The notes below the pieces were generated by a model. It ran no database searches. It worked only from the letters and a program-made list of their open reading frames with translations, and was not told the DNA's origin. Position numbers and translations under genes: made by a program. A DNA stretch of 64,000 bases from Stenopsyche tienmushanensis (Eukaryota; Arthropoda; Insecta; Trichoptera; Stenopsychidae): the NCBI GenBank assembly GCA_008973525.1, contig WACJ01000513.1, forward strand, positions 930,001 to 994,000, written 5' to 3'. Of this stretch, positions 47,486 through 58,230 are shown one piece after another (the first letter of the stretch is position 1; each line of letters opens with the position of its first letter).

Positions 47486-48198
47486 GAATACCTGGCATGC
47501 GTTGCAATGCCATACTTCAAGAAATAAAGTATATGTATTTTAAATCAGTTGATTGGAATGGTTTTATATATTTTTAATTACACTAAAAAACGCGTATATA
47601 ATCGCGCTTAGTAATTATTTGAGAGATACATTAAGATTTCAAACATATATCTTTCCGATATTTCGAGTCTCCTGTCGGACTCATGGACGCGGAATAGCAG
47701 CAGGCGCATTGGTGATGCTCCTTGTGAGCATCCTCCGTCCAGTGCTATGTTGGACTATGTATTTCCGTCGCTTTGTGGTAGATTGTTTGCACTTTCAGAT
47801 TTTTTTGCTTGGTTATTGGTGCCTTAAAAAAAAAATGGTGCCTTAATGAAGGTACTCGCTTTTAGAATACATGAATGATTTGTTAATTTTAAAGATAAAG
47901 ATATACATATATAGGATGTGGTTGCAAGGAAGTTGCAAGGTTGGAAGACTGAGAGGTTAGGATTAATATGCGTATGCGTACACTCTCTCTTGCCTCGAAA
48001 AGCGACTGTCTTCCTCACCGTGACCCTGCCACGATACGCGGCAAAGCCCCACCCCGTGAGCCCCCCATTATGCATGGCATTGCTTCTTTTACCTTAGCAA
48101 AACCGGGCATGCCATTACCGCCTCTCGGAATAGTTGACAAAAGGCTTTGTTTACCTTAGCAAATTTGGATCGGATACACATTGATTTTTATATATATA
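47486..48198 (+). repeat. Unclassified element starting ACTAGCGAATACCTGGCATG
   Basis: The start ACTAGCGAATACCTGGCATG CGTTGCAATGCC recurs at 54408, and the end with TTTTATATATATAGA abuts the next copy. TACCTTAGCAA and TTACCGCCTCTCGGAATAGT occur near its end, as they do in the 54.4-kb copy. The family is common in insect genomes, but I cannot classify it. Confidence 0.6.
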
Positions 48199-48455
48199 GA
48201 CTAGCGAGTACTTGGCATTATATAGCGTATAATGATCTAGCGACTACTAGATCATTATACGCTAATACGTTGCATCCGTTCGCATAACAAATTCGCACAC
48301 AAACAATGGTTGTGTTAATCGAAAACCTTCAGTGGTGTACACACAACAATTCCCCAAAGTTTTATCGTAATCCGATGAATGGTATAGGAACGTATACGGA
48401 ACAAACGGACTTCAAACCACAGATATTAATTTTTATATATTTATATAGATTGTCT
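48199..48455 (+). repeat. Second copy of the ACTAGCGA element, head to tail
   Basis: It starts ACTAGCGAGTACTTGGCATT directly after the end of the previous copy. Toward its end ATGGTATAGGAACGTATACG GAACAAAC matches the end of the family. A perfect 18-bp inverted repeat lies just inside the start. Confidence 0.6.
48223..48264. repeat. Perfect 18-bp hairpin
   Basis: TAGCGTATAATGATCTAG and CTAGATCATTATACGCTA flank the loop CGACTA, just inside the start of an ACTAGCGA element. Confidence 0.97.
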
Positions 48456-49439
48456 AAAATTTACCTCAAACTCTATTTTTATCTTTGATGTCTAATAACC
48501 AATTAAATAATGTTTGGTTCTTTCCTAATGTGCTATTTAAAAAAAAAATGGATTAGGGTCCATTGTAGAATCTATATAACAGCTTAAAATATTGGTTGAT
48601 TTTCAAGAAAATCGTTCAGGATCTCATCTTGGGAGGGGATCTCGAGTTGATTTAAACCGCAGAATACTTGTTGGCCCTGTTTTTAAATTTGGTTTGAGAA
48701 ATGAGCTTTCGGATCGCTCTTTTGCCAAACCATAAAAGAGCGTTTGTATGAAAGAAAGCCGCAAGTAAACGGTTGGTAGTTAATTTAAACGACACCCTGC
48801 TTTCACATAAATAAACAGGGTACGGTCGTTAAATATTCCTTTGCGGAATTTGTTCCACCCCTTGTGGGTAAGTCGGGGGTGGTTCAGTCGCTCCAGCGCC
48901 GCTCTTCGCAGCGGTCGCTTCGCATTTTCTCAAACACCACCCCCAGAACTTCTTTTACGTACGTGATCCGAATAAAAGTCGACAACCGTAACACTTGCGA
49001 GAATCGGGCGAGACTTCGAGACGGCCCTTGAAAAAGTACGACGGCTCTCGGCGTTAATCTTTTAAATTATTGGCAATCGCGAAATGGTTTTCATTCATTC
49101 GATTGGTTTTATTTTTGGCCGAATCCGGCGGCCAAATATGCATGTTGAAGCCCGATGCAAAAATCATAAGTCATCCTCCTGCTTTGCGTGTTCCCAAATA
49201 TCATTTAATGTCTTCGCATCATTTTGGCAGTCATTCGATCTCTTTATAAAAACTTTCCGACTTGTGTTATCAAGAAAGCTTGGTGTGTGTTTCGTTGCTA
49301 GTTTTTGTTGTGTTCGGTCAAAGCGTGCGGTACCCATCCTATCCCATAAAACCCATCCTATTCGTTTTGTTGCGAAATCTTTCCTTGATTATTTGCCGTG
49401 GATCTGAAATGGATCAAACCTTTATATATAACCCCATAA

Positions 49440-49850
49440 CCCGCAATTTTGCTGTACAAATGTGTTAGTGATATATAAAAATACAAATGGATTATCTTAT
49501 ATTCCTACATAGCTCCCTTCGTTAGGAATACATTTATTCCATCGGTTAGAAAGCTTTTCAATTCCGTCACTGTATAAAGTAACATTATTTGTTGCGCAAC
49601 GCGTAATTGTTCGTTTTCGTTTAAGCAGCCTTAGCATTATCTAGCAGCAGTCTGTCATGTAGAAAATCAATCAACAAAATAACTTTCGAGCTTCAAAATA
49701 CAGTAGCCATCACTTTTCTAGCAGACTGATTCTCAACTTTCAGACCTTCACTAAGCTTTTGAGCCCAATCAAACGCGTTGCGCAACAGAGAATGCTACTT
49801 TTCGCCTTCAGTAACGGGATCAAGAAGCTTCTAATCTGATGGAATATATT
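49440..49850 (-). pseudogene. Mariner-like transposase C-terminus
   Basis: The minus strand reads LYSDGIEKLSNRWNKCIPNE GSYVG, the C-terminal signature of this mariner branch. GTTGCGCAACGCGTAATTGT upstream is shared with 11490-11520 and 50455-50475. Confidence 0.65.
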
Positions 49851-50284
49851 TATTTTAACGAATGGAACTATGCAGAAAAATAATATACTGCTTTTGTATT
49901 TATTTATATAACATTAATAAATTTGTACAACAAAATTCCGGATTATATTTGAATCCCCAGCGTATTTTAAAACAAATATTTTTGTTAAAATTTCCTAATT
50001 CTTAGCGGTTATTTATCGGGTTGATAGTTTTTATGCATACAAAATTTACAAAAATGTAATAGATTTTTAAATTCAGCAGAAAAATTAACCCTTATCATGG
50101 TTAAGTCGGGCTCTAGGATTTAGATTTAGGTGTAAATTTATTGCTAATTTCAATGCTCATTAAAAAATATTTTAGCTCGATCTCTGTGCATTGTTGTATT
50201 TTAATGTCTGTCTGTCTGTTCTTTATGCAATTAATTCAGATCCTAAAGTTAATTAAATCAATTGCTAAAGTTATGAAATAAAAT

Positions 50285-50600
50285 GAAAATACGAGGGTGA
50301 TTCAAATATAGCCCGGAATTATGCTGTATAAATGTATTAGCGATATATAAATAAATACAAACGGAAACCCTTCTTTGGAAAAACACTTATTCCATCGGAT
50401 ATGAATATTCTTGATTCCGTCACGGAAGAGAGAAGACGAGGAATAGCATCATCTGTTGCGCAACACGTAATTATTCGTTTTCATTTAAACAGTGTTAGCG
50501 TTATCCTAGCGGCTGTCATATTTTATATATCACTGATAAATATGTACAGCAAAATTCTTAGTGATATTGGAATCGCATTTTGCGATTTATATAGAGGATT
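50285..50600 (-). pseudogene. Mariner-like transposase C-terminus with terminal repeat
   Basis: The minus strand reads LFRDGIKNIHIRWNKCFSKE GFPF. The element end CGAGGGTGATTCAAATATAG lies at 50293. It belongs with 49440-49850. Confidence 0.65.
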
Positions 50601-51014
50601 GAAACGGTTTAGCTAATAGATGTGTTTGAATATAACCGGAAATTTGACAAATCCTCCTTTGGAACTATGCAAATTGCAAACATAAATTCGTTCTTTTTAT
50701 CGAATAAAAGCTGCCGGATGTGAAAGCATTTCCTTCCTAGTGCTTCAACATCGGTTTGACTGCATTTAATATCGATTTTAGAGTTTTTTAGAGTTCCATA
50801 ATCTATTTACAATTTGATTTAGTTACTCGATTTTTCGGTATGCCAACGGATTTATCCTTGGATTTATCCTGGTGATTGTTTTTCAAATTTCAAATTGATT
50901 TCATATACTTGTAGGCGATGCCATTATGAACTTTTAATAAAAATCCTTTGAATTTAAATTTGTTGGAGTTGTGATTAGCGGCCACATTTTTGAAAACCAT
51001 TTGAAAGCAACATA

Positions 51015-51150
51015 TCTATATGATATATATTAAAATGGGCGCGATACGTATGCGCGTTGTATCACTCTTTTCGAAAAACTATCGCTCGTCGAGTTTCATT
51101 TTTCGTGACGTTCTGGCCAATTTGCCCTACCGTGCGTATTCCACTTCGAT
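51015..51150 (+). mobile_element. MITE-1 copy, diverged
   Basis: CGTCGAGTTTCATTTTTCGT, GACGTTCTGGCCAATTTGCC and CTACCGTGCGTATTCCAC give the terminal half; the left half is poorly preserved. Confidence 0.6.
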
Positions 51151-51324
51151 ATTATTAATAAAACGCTTTTTAATATCTGTAAGTTTAATATCGTAATATT
51201 GAAGCTGCGACGTAATAAATTGGTTACATATGGTCTTATGGATCGTGTAATATTGCAACTACATCGTGGGTTCCTTCGGTGCTCGTCTTTGAAAGAACAC
51301 TATTATTTTCTTGGAAAGTTCTTT

Positions 51325-51465
51325 TATATTTGAACCCAATCATAAACTTGTCACGTCAACTTTATAGCTTAAGTGCGTAGAAATCATCCCGTTGACAGGA
51401 GAATAAAACCTCTCAACCATGAAATTACACGATTTGCTGAAATTATATATTTAATTCTTTGAGCA
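51325..51465 (+). repeat. Long repeat, left part (partner 60960-61100)
   Basis: GAACCCAATCATAAACTTGT, TCAACTTTATAGCTTAAGTG and CATGAAATTACACGAT match 60976-61080. The right part resumes at 52205 after an inserted block. Confidence 0.65.
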
Positions 51466-51654
51466 AACGCAGTTCTTCGTGTATGATGTAATGACTAAAT
51501 TTTAACACATTCGAAGTTGGTTTGCATTGTCTCGTTGATGTTTTTATTATGAATTTAAATTTGAATAAATTCAAGGGGTATCGGGAAGTGATGTTGTCTT
51601 TCGTGGAACCGATTTCATAACTAATTTTGTATGCATTGCCAATTGGCGATTTAA

Positions 51655-52190
51655 TCCATAAAGGAGTACTATCCCAGGGCCTGGGACCCCCCCACCATTC
51701 AGAAAGAGCACTCTTTTACATTGAGCTCGGAGACAGACAGAGACAGGTTGAGAACGTAGCGCAGTTCGGGAGACAGAGACGGGGAGCTTCTCCGCATACA
51801 TCGCTCGACTGTATAGATCGTTAGCCCAAATTTATCGACTATTAATGATTTCGATTTCAAGTTTGTTATTGGTTTACGCAAAGAAATTACCGAATATTTT
51901 GTGCTATCGACAGTGTTTATTTATTTAATTGCTTGCTAATTTGTCGCTGCTTGTTGAATGAGTCTTTGTCCGATTATCATTTTCTTCTAAAGCAGGAGCA
52001 AATGAATAGATTTCTTGTGTATTGTTTATGTAAAAAATGACGTGGTCTTGTATGCTATCAACAGTGTTTATTTACAATTGACTCTGCCTCGAATTGAAGA
52101 TCGTCTTAAGCTGACCGAAAGTAATCGATGTAAAGCGATTATGGCATCAACGACTTCATAGATTTTAAATTTGCTCACTTCTCAGAAGTT
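51655..52190 (+). repeat. Dispersed repeat R2, copy 2
   Basis: It is the partner of 28555-29000, with an extra ~85 bp (51826-51918) in the middle. The whole block from about 51466 to 52205 interrupts a longer repeat that is uninterrupted at 60960-61580. Confidence 0.7.
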
Positions 52191-52374
52191 TAAAACGATC
52201 TTCAAATTGGAAGATCCAGCTTGAAGTTTGATCCAATCCGAAAATGATATTAGTTGAATTGTCCAGTAAAATTAGAGCATTCCACTCAAATACTATCGCT
52301 ATTTAAACATGAATTAATCCTTAAAATATCAAAATTTTGTTGTTTTAATGCGATACTAATATATATATACTTCA

Positions 52375-53640
52375 ATTGTTGGTTGAAAGATGAAGCTGTG
52401 TTTGTGTAATATATAATAAAATAAGCGCGCTACTGGTCTAATGGTTGCTTTATGCTACTGAGGGACATACACATATATAGAGGCGACGCGTTGATTTTAT
52501 ACGATGTATGTAACTGAGATTAAGTGACTATATATGATTATCCTACTCTTTTCGGTGAACTGCCCGTTGGAGTTTCACTCTTCGTGACTAGGGAATCCAA
52601 TCCCGAGCCAAAATTTTGATCCCGGGATTTCGGGATTTCATTAGACAATCCCGGGACCAGTCCCGGGATCCCGGGATTGTGATTTTCAATATTTTAAGAA
52701 ATTACCTTGATGAACTTGATCAAAAATTACTAATCAGTCCATTTGTTCAATATAAAAAATCACTTGAAGGCCAAAGAATTTTATTTATTTAAGAAAAGAT
52801 AAAAATACAATTCAAAAATAGATAAATAAAACACTAAAAAATTCAAATATTATTTTGAAAATATGCCCGAAGTAACATTAACATTAAACATTAGTGTTTC
52901 GTCATTTAGTCTGGATCTGATTTTGGAAGTCAGACAACTTGCTGATGAAAATGCACGCTCAGCTTCCACACTCGTTGGAGGTATCGTCATCAGATATTTA
53001 AATGCTAGTTAGAGTTTATGATCGCGTGAGCCCTCATTTTGGTATAACACCATCAATGTGACTGATAAAATTCTTTTCTGCTGAGACACGGACTAAAAAT
53101 CGCAAAATTCCCGATTTCCCGACAAATTATTTATTTTCGTCGCTGCAGATGAATAATTATTACTATCATACTTTTATGTGATTTGTAATTATATTACGGA
53201 GGAATACAAAAAATCTGAACCTCGTATCTATTATATTTCATATCGATATTCCCATTATTCGTCGAGGTGTAGTAAATACATCACCGGTAGGGAAAGATTA
53301 CTATAACAATTTTAAAAACATACATGTACTATATATATGTATACATAGATTAGACAGTCACTGCTCCTATGCGTCGCCTAAGTTCGCCAATTAGTAATTA
53401 CGTCACTGTTTCCAAGCGTCCAGATTTCGTTGGGAATGTCTCGATTTAGTAGCCTTCATCGTGTTGGTGCGATGTACGATTTCTGTTAGATAAAAATTTC
53501 AATCCCGGGATTTTCGGGATTACGTTTTCTAATCCCGGGATTCTTAAGTACCTAAAACTGTCCGGGATCCCGGGATCCGGGATCCCGGGATTGGATTCCC
53601 TATTCGTGACGCTAAGGGCAATTTGTCCTACCACGCCTAT
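52375..53640 (+). mobile_element. MITE-1 copy split by hAT copy 3
   Basis: GGTTGAAAGATGAAGCTGTG and GCTACTGGTCTAATGGTTGC lead to GGAGTTTCACTCTTCGTGAC at 52588. The hAT follows, and the repeat resumes after the duplicated TTCGTGAC with GCTAAGGGCAATTTGTCCTA and CCACGCCTATA. Confidence 0.85.
52589..53602 (-). mobile_element. Non-autonomous hAT element (TAGGGAATCC family), copy 3
   Basis: It is 1014 bp, from TAGGGAATCCAATCCCGAGC to GGGATTGGATTCCCTA, with the perfect 8-bp duplication TTCGTGAC (52581-52588, 53603-53610). It is inverted relative to copy 2. The hAT C-terminal fragment is recognisable on the minus strand around 52860-53060. It splits a MITE-1 copy whose two halves rejoin across it. 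CCCGGGA palindromes are packed at both ends. Confidence 0.92.
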
Positions 53641-54407
53641 AGAAGTTTCGCGTCAACAATGATATAGTTCATGGGTGGTTTAATTACATAATTTTCATAC
53701 CATGTATAATAATAGCTTTACATTTAATTAGCAAAACGTCTGTATGTATGCCCATCGTCCTAGCGAAATTCAGAAACCGCGAAAGCCAACAACTCGAAGC
53801 TCGGCATTAATAATGTGAGAACTTTAAGAAGTACAGGAAGGGCGTGCTTTTTATTTTTGCTCACTTCTATCAACGCTTTATTTCCGTCGTAAAATTGTAT
53901 CACTTGTAAACAGTGAAATTCCTTATTGATTTCTCCGAGCACAAGGATTAAATCCGGGACTCATCCGTCGTTGTTAATATTCATCGATGGCATAGATACA
54001 ATCCGCAATCACTTGGAATCAATCGACCGATATCCATTCGATAGGCATTCGCGTCCATGGCTGTAAATTTGGCTTATTTATACTATGTATAAATAAATAA
54101 ATAAATAAAAAATCGCACGCGATCATCTCATGCCGAAACGCACAACCTAAATATCAATCATCATAAAAAAACACGAACATCTTTATCATGCTTTGATGGA
54201 GCATATGTCCTTTTAATCCGACCCTTTTGCTATTCCAATTTATTCGATTGGGCTCCGTGGACGAATGTAAAGGGTCGAGGTTTCCATCCGTCGATGGCTT
54301 TGGGAAAAGGTTGAATTTTTCCAACTGCGCTAAATTTTCATTCGCCTTCCCTGCTTTGGAAGAGACCTGTTGCGTCCGTATGCTATCGTCGATCAAATTT
54401 ATTATTA
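53641..54407. other. Single-copy DNA without a recognised gene
   Basis: The sequence from 53990 has moderate GC and no repeat match; short frames on both strands are unsupported. Confidence 0.35.
54087..54110. repeat. (AAAT)n microsatellite
   Basis: Five units of AAAT/ATAA in a row. Confidence 0.85.
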
Positions 54408-54910
54408 ACTAGTGACTACCCGGCATGCTTGCAATGCCACACAAAGAAAGAAAGTTTTTATGTTTTGATTCTATCTATTGAAGTGCTTTCTTATATTTTT
54501 AATTATGCTAAAAAAGAGGTATATGATCGCGCTAAATTCTATGCTAACATCGTTCAACAATAAACGAATGTTGCTGTTGTTGCCAAACGAATCGACCCAG
54601 ATATGAATTAAAATGATGATGCTTGTGTGTTACCGCCTCGCGGTATAGTCCACCGAAGACCAAACAATTCGCAAATATAAAACAAATCGACGGTTGTAAT
54701 GCTTTATTTACCTTAGCAATCACCAGACCAATATGTGCCAACATGCGCTAAACGTCTCGCATAACAAATAATATGGCTACTATGCCTATGTTATTCTCGC
54801 AAGCATAAACAATAAGTTGACAAAGTTTTATGGCAATTAGATGAACGGTATGGCAAGGCATTAAATACGAACAAACAAAGATTAATGTAGATGCGTTATT
54901 TATTCATATA
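54408..54910 (+). repeat. Third copy of the ACTAGCGA element
   Basis: It starts ACTAGTGACTACCCGGCATG CTTGCAATGCC, contains TACCGCCTCGCGGTATAGTC and TTTACCTTAGCAA, and ends near GGTATGGCAAGGCATTAAAT ACGAACAAAC. Confidence 0.6.
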
Positions 54911-55784
54911 TTTTCCGATCGATCTTCATTCGTACATCATCCGCGCGCCTTGCCATATGTTTTCATGAGGCACGTGGTATCTCCCATCGGATTAAAAAAA
55001 GACGTTTGAAAGAGGAACGTTATAGAGACCCCAACTGCGAGACTCCGATGACGATCCGCCTCACACAGACCTCGTCACACGAGAGTAGTCAGTAAAATAT
55101 TGAAAATTTACACAGCCACGGCGCTTTTCATTGGCAACGCTCAGTTGGGCGTATTAAATACTGCAAAATTTAAATTGGATTTCATTTAGGCTCAATTGGT
55201 TTTAACGATCGGGTTTTTTTTCTCTGATCGTTTTCAGACAATTTTGTGTCTGATAAAATCGAGATACAAAATTGTTTCCTTTTTTCATTTCAAAAACCTG
55301 ATCGCCGGCTTAATGGCGATGGATGGGGTTAACCTACTTTTCAGCTGAAAGTTTCCGTCGTTCGTCTTGGTCAAATCCAAAAAGTTCCGATCCGGCTTAT
55401 TAGTCTTCAAATATTTGCACGTCCTACCCTTCCGGGATGCGCCAATTGCGTCTTCCATCAAAATATATATATATAAAATATTTCGCGAATAAAAATGCCG
55501 TCGACCAGATATATTTTACAACACACATCTTCCCATTTCTTTGGCAGCCATTTGATACCTTTATTGTAAAAACGTCCTAGAAGCAAAAAACAAAAAGATT
55601 TTAAATGGATTCCACTTCAACTGCATTTTTGAACCGTTTCGCTCCATGTATCTGAAAATATGGAAGTCTATCGAAACAAGGTCCGGTGAATAAAAAGGAT
55701 GCGATGAAATTTCCCAGTTTAATTCCCGTATTTTATTCCATTAAAGAATTCCGCATATGCTACGAACAAGTTCGACTAATACAG
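54911..55784. other. Single-copy DNA without a recognised gene
   Basis: Moderate GC, no repeat match, no coding signal. Confidence 0.35.
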
Positions 55785-55930
55785 AAGGAGCACTCTCGCA
55801 CGTCAATGGCGGAGATTGTGAATTGGAGACAGAGACGGAGATATCTTGCGTCTCATCATACACTTGTACATCGTACAATTGTATCAACCGATAACCCAAA
55901 TTTATCGATTTCAAGCTTCAACAAATGCAT
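55785..55930 (+). repeat. R2 fragment
   Basis: GGAGACAGAGACGGAGATAT and GTACAATTGTATCAACCGAT resemble the middle of R2, including the part found only in copy 2 (AACCCAAATTTATCGATTTC). Confidence 0.5.
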
Positions 55931-56094
55931 AAATTTTAAAAAATGGATTTTTTTGGACGATAAGCGATGCACAAACGTATTTAGGTTTACGACAATTTAA
56001 AATTAACTCAATAATCAAAGGATTAATTCATAATGATTAATTCTCCGAATATCTAACCATATGCACACAAAAACCTTTTTTATAGTCAATTCGC

Positions 56095-56235
56095 GCTTAG
56101 GGGTTAGAATACGGCACCGTGCCGCCTCTATTGTGTGTGTGTATTAGTATATAGTATAAAGCGACCACTAGACATCTTGCTTATTTTATTATATATTACA
56201 CAAACATAGCTTCATCTTATAGTTAACAGAAAACA
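56095..56235 (-). mobile_element. MITE-1 copy
   Basis: AAAGCGACCACTAGACATCT, TTTTATTATATATTACACAA and ACATAGCTTCATCTTATAGT match the family core and end. Confidence 0.65.
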
Positions 56236-56524
56236 CGTTATTGCTTCAACTCCAAATTGTTTTTCCAGATTTTATCGAAATTAATTAGTTATTGCAATCG
56301 AACTAATTTAAATTTATTGTTTGTTTTACAGAAGACGTACTTTATACGACTAGAATGCCAGTTCGAAGACCAATCTTGAGGTCATGCTGCTGTTGGAGAT
56401 CCCTGACAATAGGCAGCTATGCGTCCGGAGCTTATACTATGGTGAGCTAAAAGCTCATGTATTTTTAAAGATTTTATAATAAATAACATAAACAAGTATT
56501 TTTAATAATCGACGATACTTAAAT

Positions 56525-56674
56525 AAGAACCAGAAAGTATGGTTATAAGGAATTCTGAGATCGGGGCGAATAGGGAGGATCGTAACGGCCAGTTTGTTTG
56601 ATCTCGCGTGTTTGTCGGCCATTTTATTCAGTCACAGTAAATTCTTCTGATGGAGAGGACGTCACGCGCTACCG
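56525..56674 (+). repeat. Mariner-like 5' region, left half
   Basis: AGAAAGTATGGTTATAAGGA resembles 9028-9050 and 17388-17405. TGTTTGTCGGCCATTTTATT CAGTCAC matches 17475-17505. The hAT at 56675 interrupts it. Confidence 0.6.
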
Positions 56675-56929
56675 CAGTGGTTCCTAACCTGGGGGTAATT
56701 ACCCCTCGAGGGGTAAAATGGCTATTCTGCGGGGGTAATGACGCTGTTATTTTTTGGTATATAGATATAATAATAGAATGACAGAGGAGCGTCATGTAGT
56801 TTGTACTTTCTTTCAAGAAGTCTCTCACTGTGTTCTAATTCTTTTCTAGCAATCCTTCTCGCAAGTAAAGGGATGAAGGCCCACGGAGACGGTTCAGTTT
56901 CAACTTACTCGATCACTAATTTGTACCAT

Positions 56930-57460
56930 CATAATTTGATCATTTCCCGAAAGAAATACATTATTTTCCATTTTTTTACGTCCATGATTTTGATCCTTTC
57001 CCGAAAGAAATCCATTTTTTTACGTCCATGATTTTGATCCTAAAAGTGACCATTTCCTGAAAGAAATCCATTTTTTTACGTCCATGATTTTGATCCTTTC
57101 CCGAAAGAAATCCATTTTTTTACGTCCATGATTTTGATCCTAAAAGTGACCATTTCCTGAAAGAAATCCATTTTTTTACGTCCATGATTTTGATCCTAAA
57201 AGTGACCCTTTCCCGAAAGAAATCCATTTTTTTACGTCCAAGATTTTGATCCTAAAAGTGACCATTTCCCGAAAGAAATCCATTTTTTTACGTCCATGAT
57301 TTTGATCCTAAAAGTGACCATTTCCTGAAAGAAATCCATTTTTTTACGTCCATGATTTTGATCCTAAAAGTGACCCCTTCCCGAAAGAAATCCATTTTTT
57401 TACGTCCAAGATTTTGATCCTAAAAGTGACCATTTCCCGAAAGAAATCCATTTTTTTATT
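56930..57460 (+). repeat. Minisatellite, about 9-10 units of 56 bp
   Basis: The anchor GAAAGAAATCCATTTTTTTA recurs at 57003, 57059, 57103, 57159, 57215, 57271, 57327, 57383 and 57439, with a variant at 56949. Most steps are exactly 56 bp. One is 44 bp because it lacks the 12-bp block TAAAAGTGACCA. Units differ at one or two bases in a pattern suggesting expansion of higher-order pairs. Confidence 0.95.
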
Positions 57461-57478
57461 TGAAATTATCTCATTTTC

Positions 57479-57494
57479 GGGGGGGGGGGGGGGC
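57479..57494. repeat. Poly-G run
   Basis: About 15 consecutive G follow the minisatellite. Length at such runs is unreliable in assemblies. Confidence 0.9.
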
Positions 57495-57589
57495 GCAATT
57501 TAGATTCCTGCCACGGGCGCATCATACACTAGTTACGGCCCTGCTTGACAGCACAGGATAAAGTTGCAAGTTTTCTGCATAAATTGGAA

Positions 57590-57970
57590 CTTTACTAACG
57601 CAGAGTTCAAGTTGACGATATATCGATGTTTGCACAATTGTGTGAGCAATTGGTAAATGACCAATCTGTAAAAATCATGTTTGAAAATTCTGCGATTCAC
57701 CATTTATCTGCAGTATATTTCCCGGACATGAACAATCGTCAGTTCAATTCTTGGATATTAGCACCGTTTTCTACTGATGAAGGATTTTTTAAAGACGAAG
57801 ATGTGTAAGCCAAAGTTGAATTTATCAGACTACTCGAGAATAGCACTTTCAGAGAAGTGGAATTTCAAAACTATGACCTCTGTACATTTTGGCGAGAAGT
57901 AGCTGCTGAATATCCGATTATAGCTGACAGCTCTAAGAATATTCGTTGGGTGAAACTAAACCTAGCATAA
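57590..57970 (+). pseudogene. hAT transposase C-terminal remnant
   Basis: In one frame from about 57626 the protein runs MFAQLCEQLVNDQSV to FFKDEDV and a stop, then continues in the same direction with FIRLLENSTFREVEF and NYDLCTFWREVAAEYPIIAD. The FW-x4-x-YP pattern is found in ZBED-like hAT transposases shortly before the C-terminal dimer motif. Stops interrupt it and the N-terminal half is absent. Confidence 0.55.
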
Positions 57971-58165
57971 AAACACTTGCAAATGCAAAACAATTTCAAC
58001 TTTCACATTAACTATCATTAATTAATCAAGAAAGTATGTTAAAAATGTAATTTCGTATAGTTTTGTGCAATTTCATGATAAAATTTTATAGGGGGGTAAA
58101 ACCAGTTTCCCTGATAGGCTACAGGGGTAACGAGACTAAAAAGGTTAGGAAACACTGCGCTACCG

Positions 58166-58230
58166 CCACCTCTTGTCCGTGCGAGATCCGCGCCGTTTGT
58201 TGGAACCTGGAAAATACCTTATAGCTTTAC
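58166..58230 (+). repeat. Mariner-like 5' region, right half
   Basis: After the duplicated CGCTACCG the sequence continues CCACCTCTTGTCCGTGCGAG, matching 17538-17570 and so completing the interrupted repeat. Confidence 0.55.

Larger units (their letters stand above)
56675..58157 (+). mobile_element. hAT element containing a minisatellite and a transposase remnant
   Basis: It is 1483 bp with ends CAGTGGTTCCTAACCT and, inverted, CAGTGTTTCCTAACCT, flanked by the perfect 8-bp duplication CGCTACCG (56667-56674, 58158-58165). The first part holds subterminal GGGGTAA motifs, the middle a 56-bp tandem array and a poly-G run, and the last 600 bp a transposase remnant. It lies inside an older mariner-like repeat whose halves flank it. 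Confidence 0.9.

Noticed and set aside
57000..57450. CRISPR-like array
   Set aside because: The 56-bp units are contiguous with no unique spacers; it is a minisatellite inside a eukaryotic transposon.
57535..57550. AGTTACGGCCCTG as the end of another nested hAT MITE
   Set aside because: No matching left end or 8-bp duplication could be found upstream.
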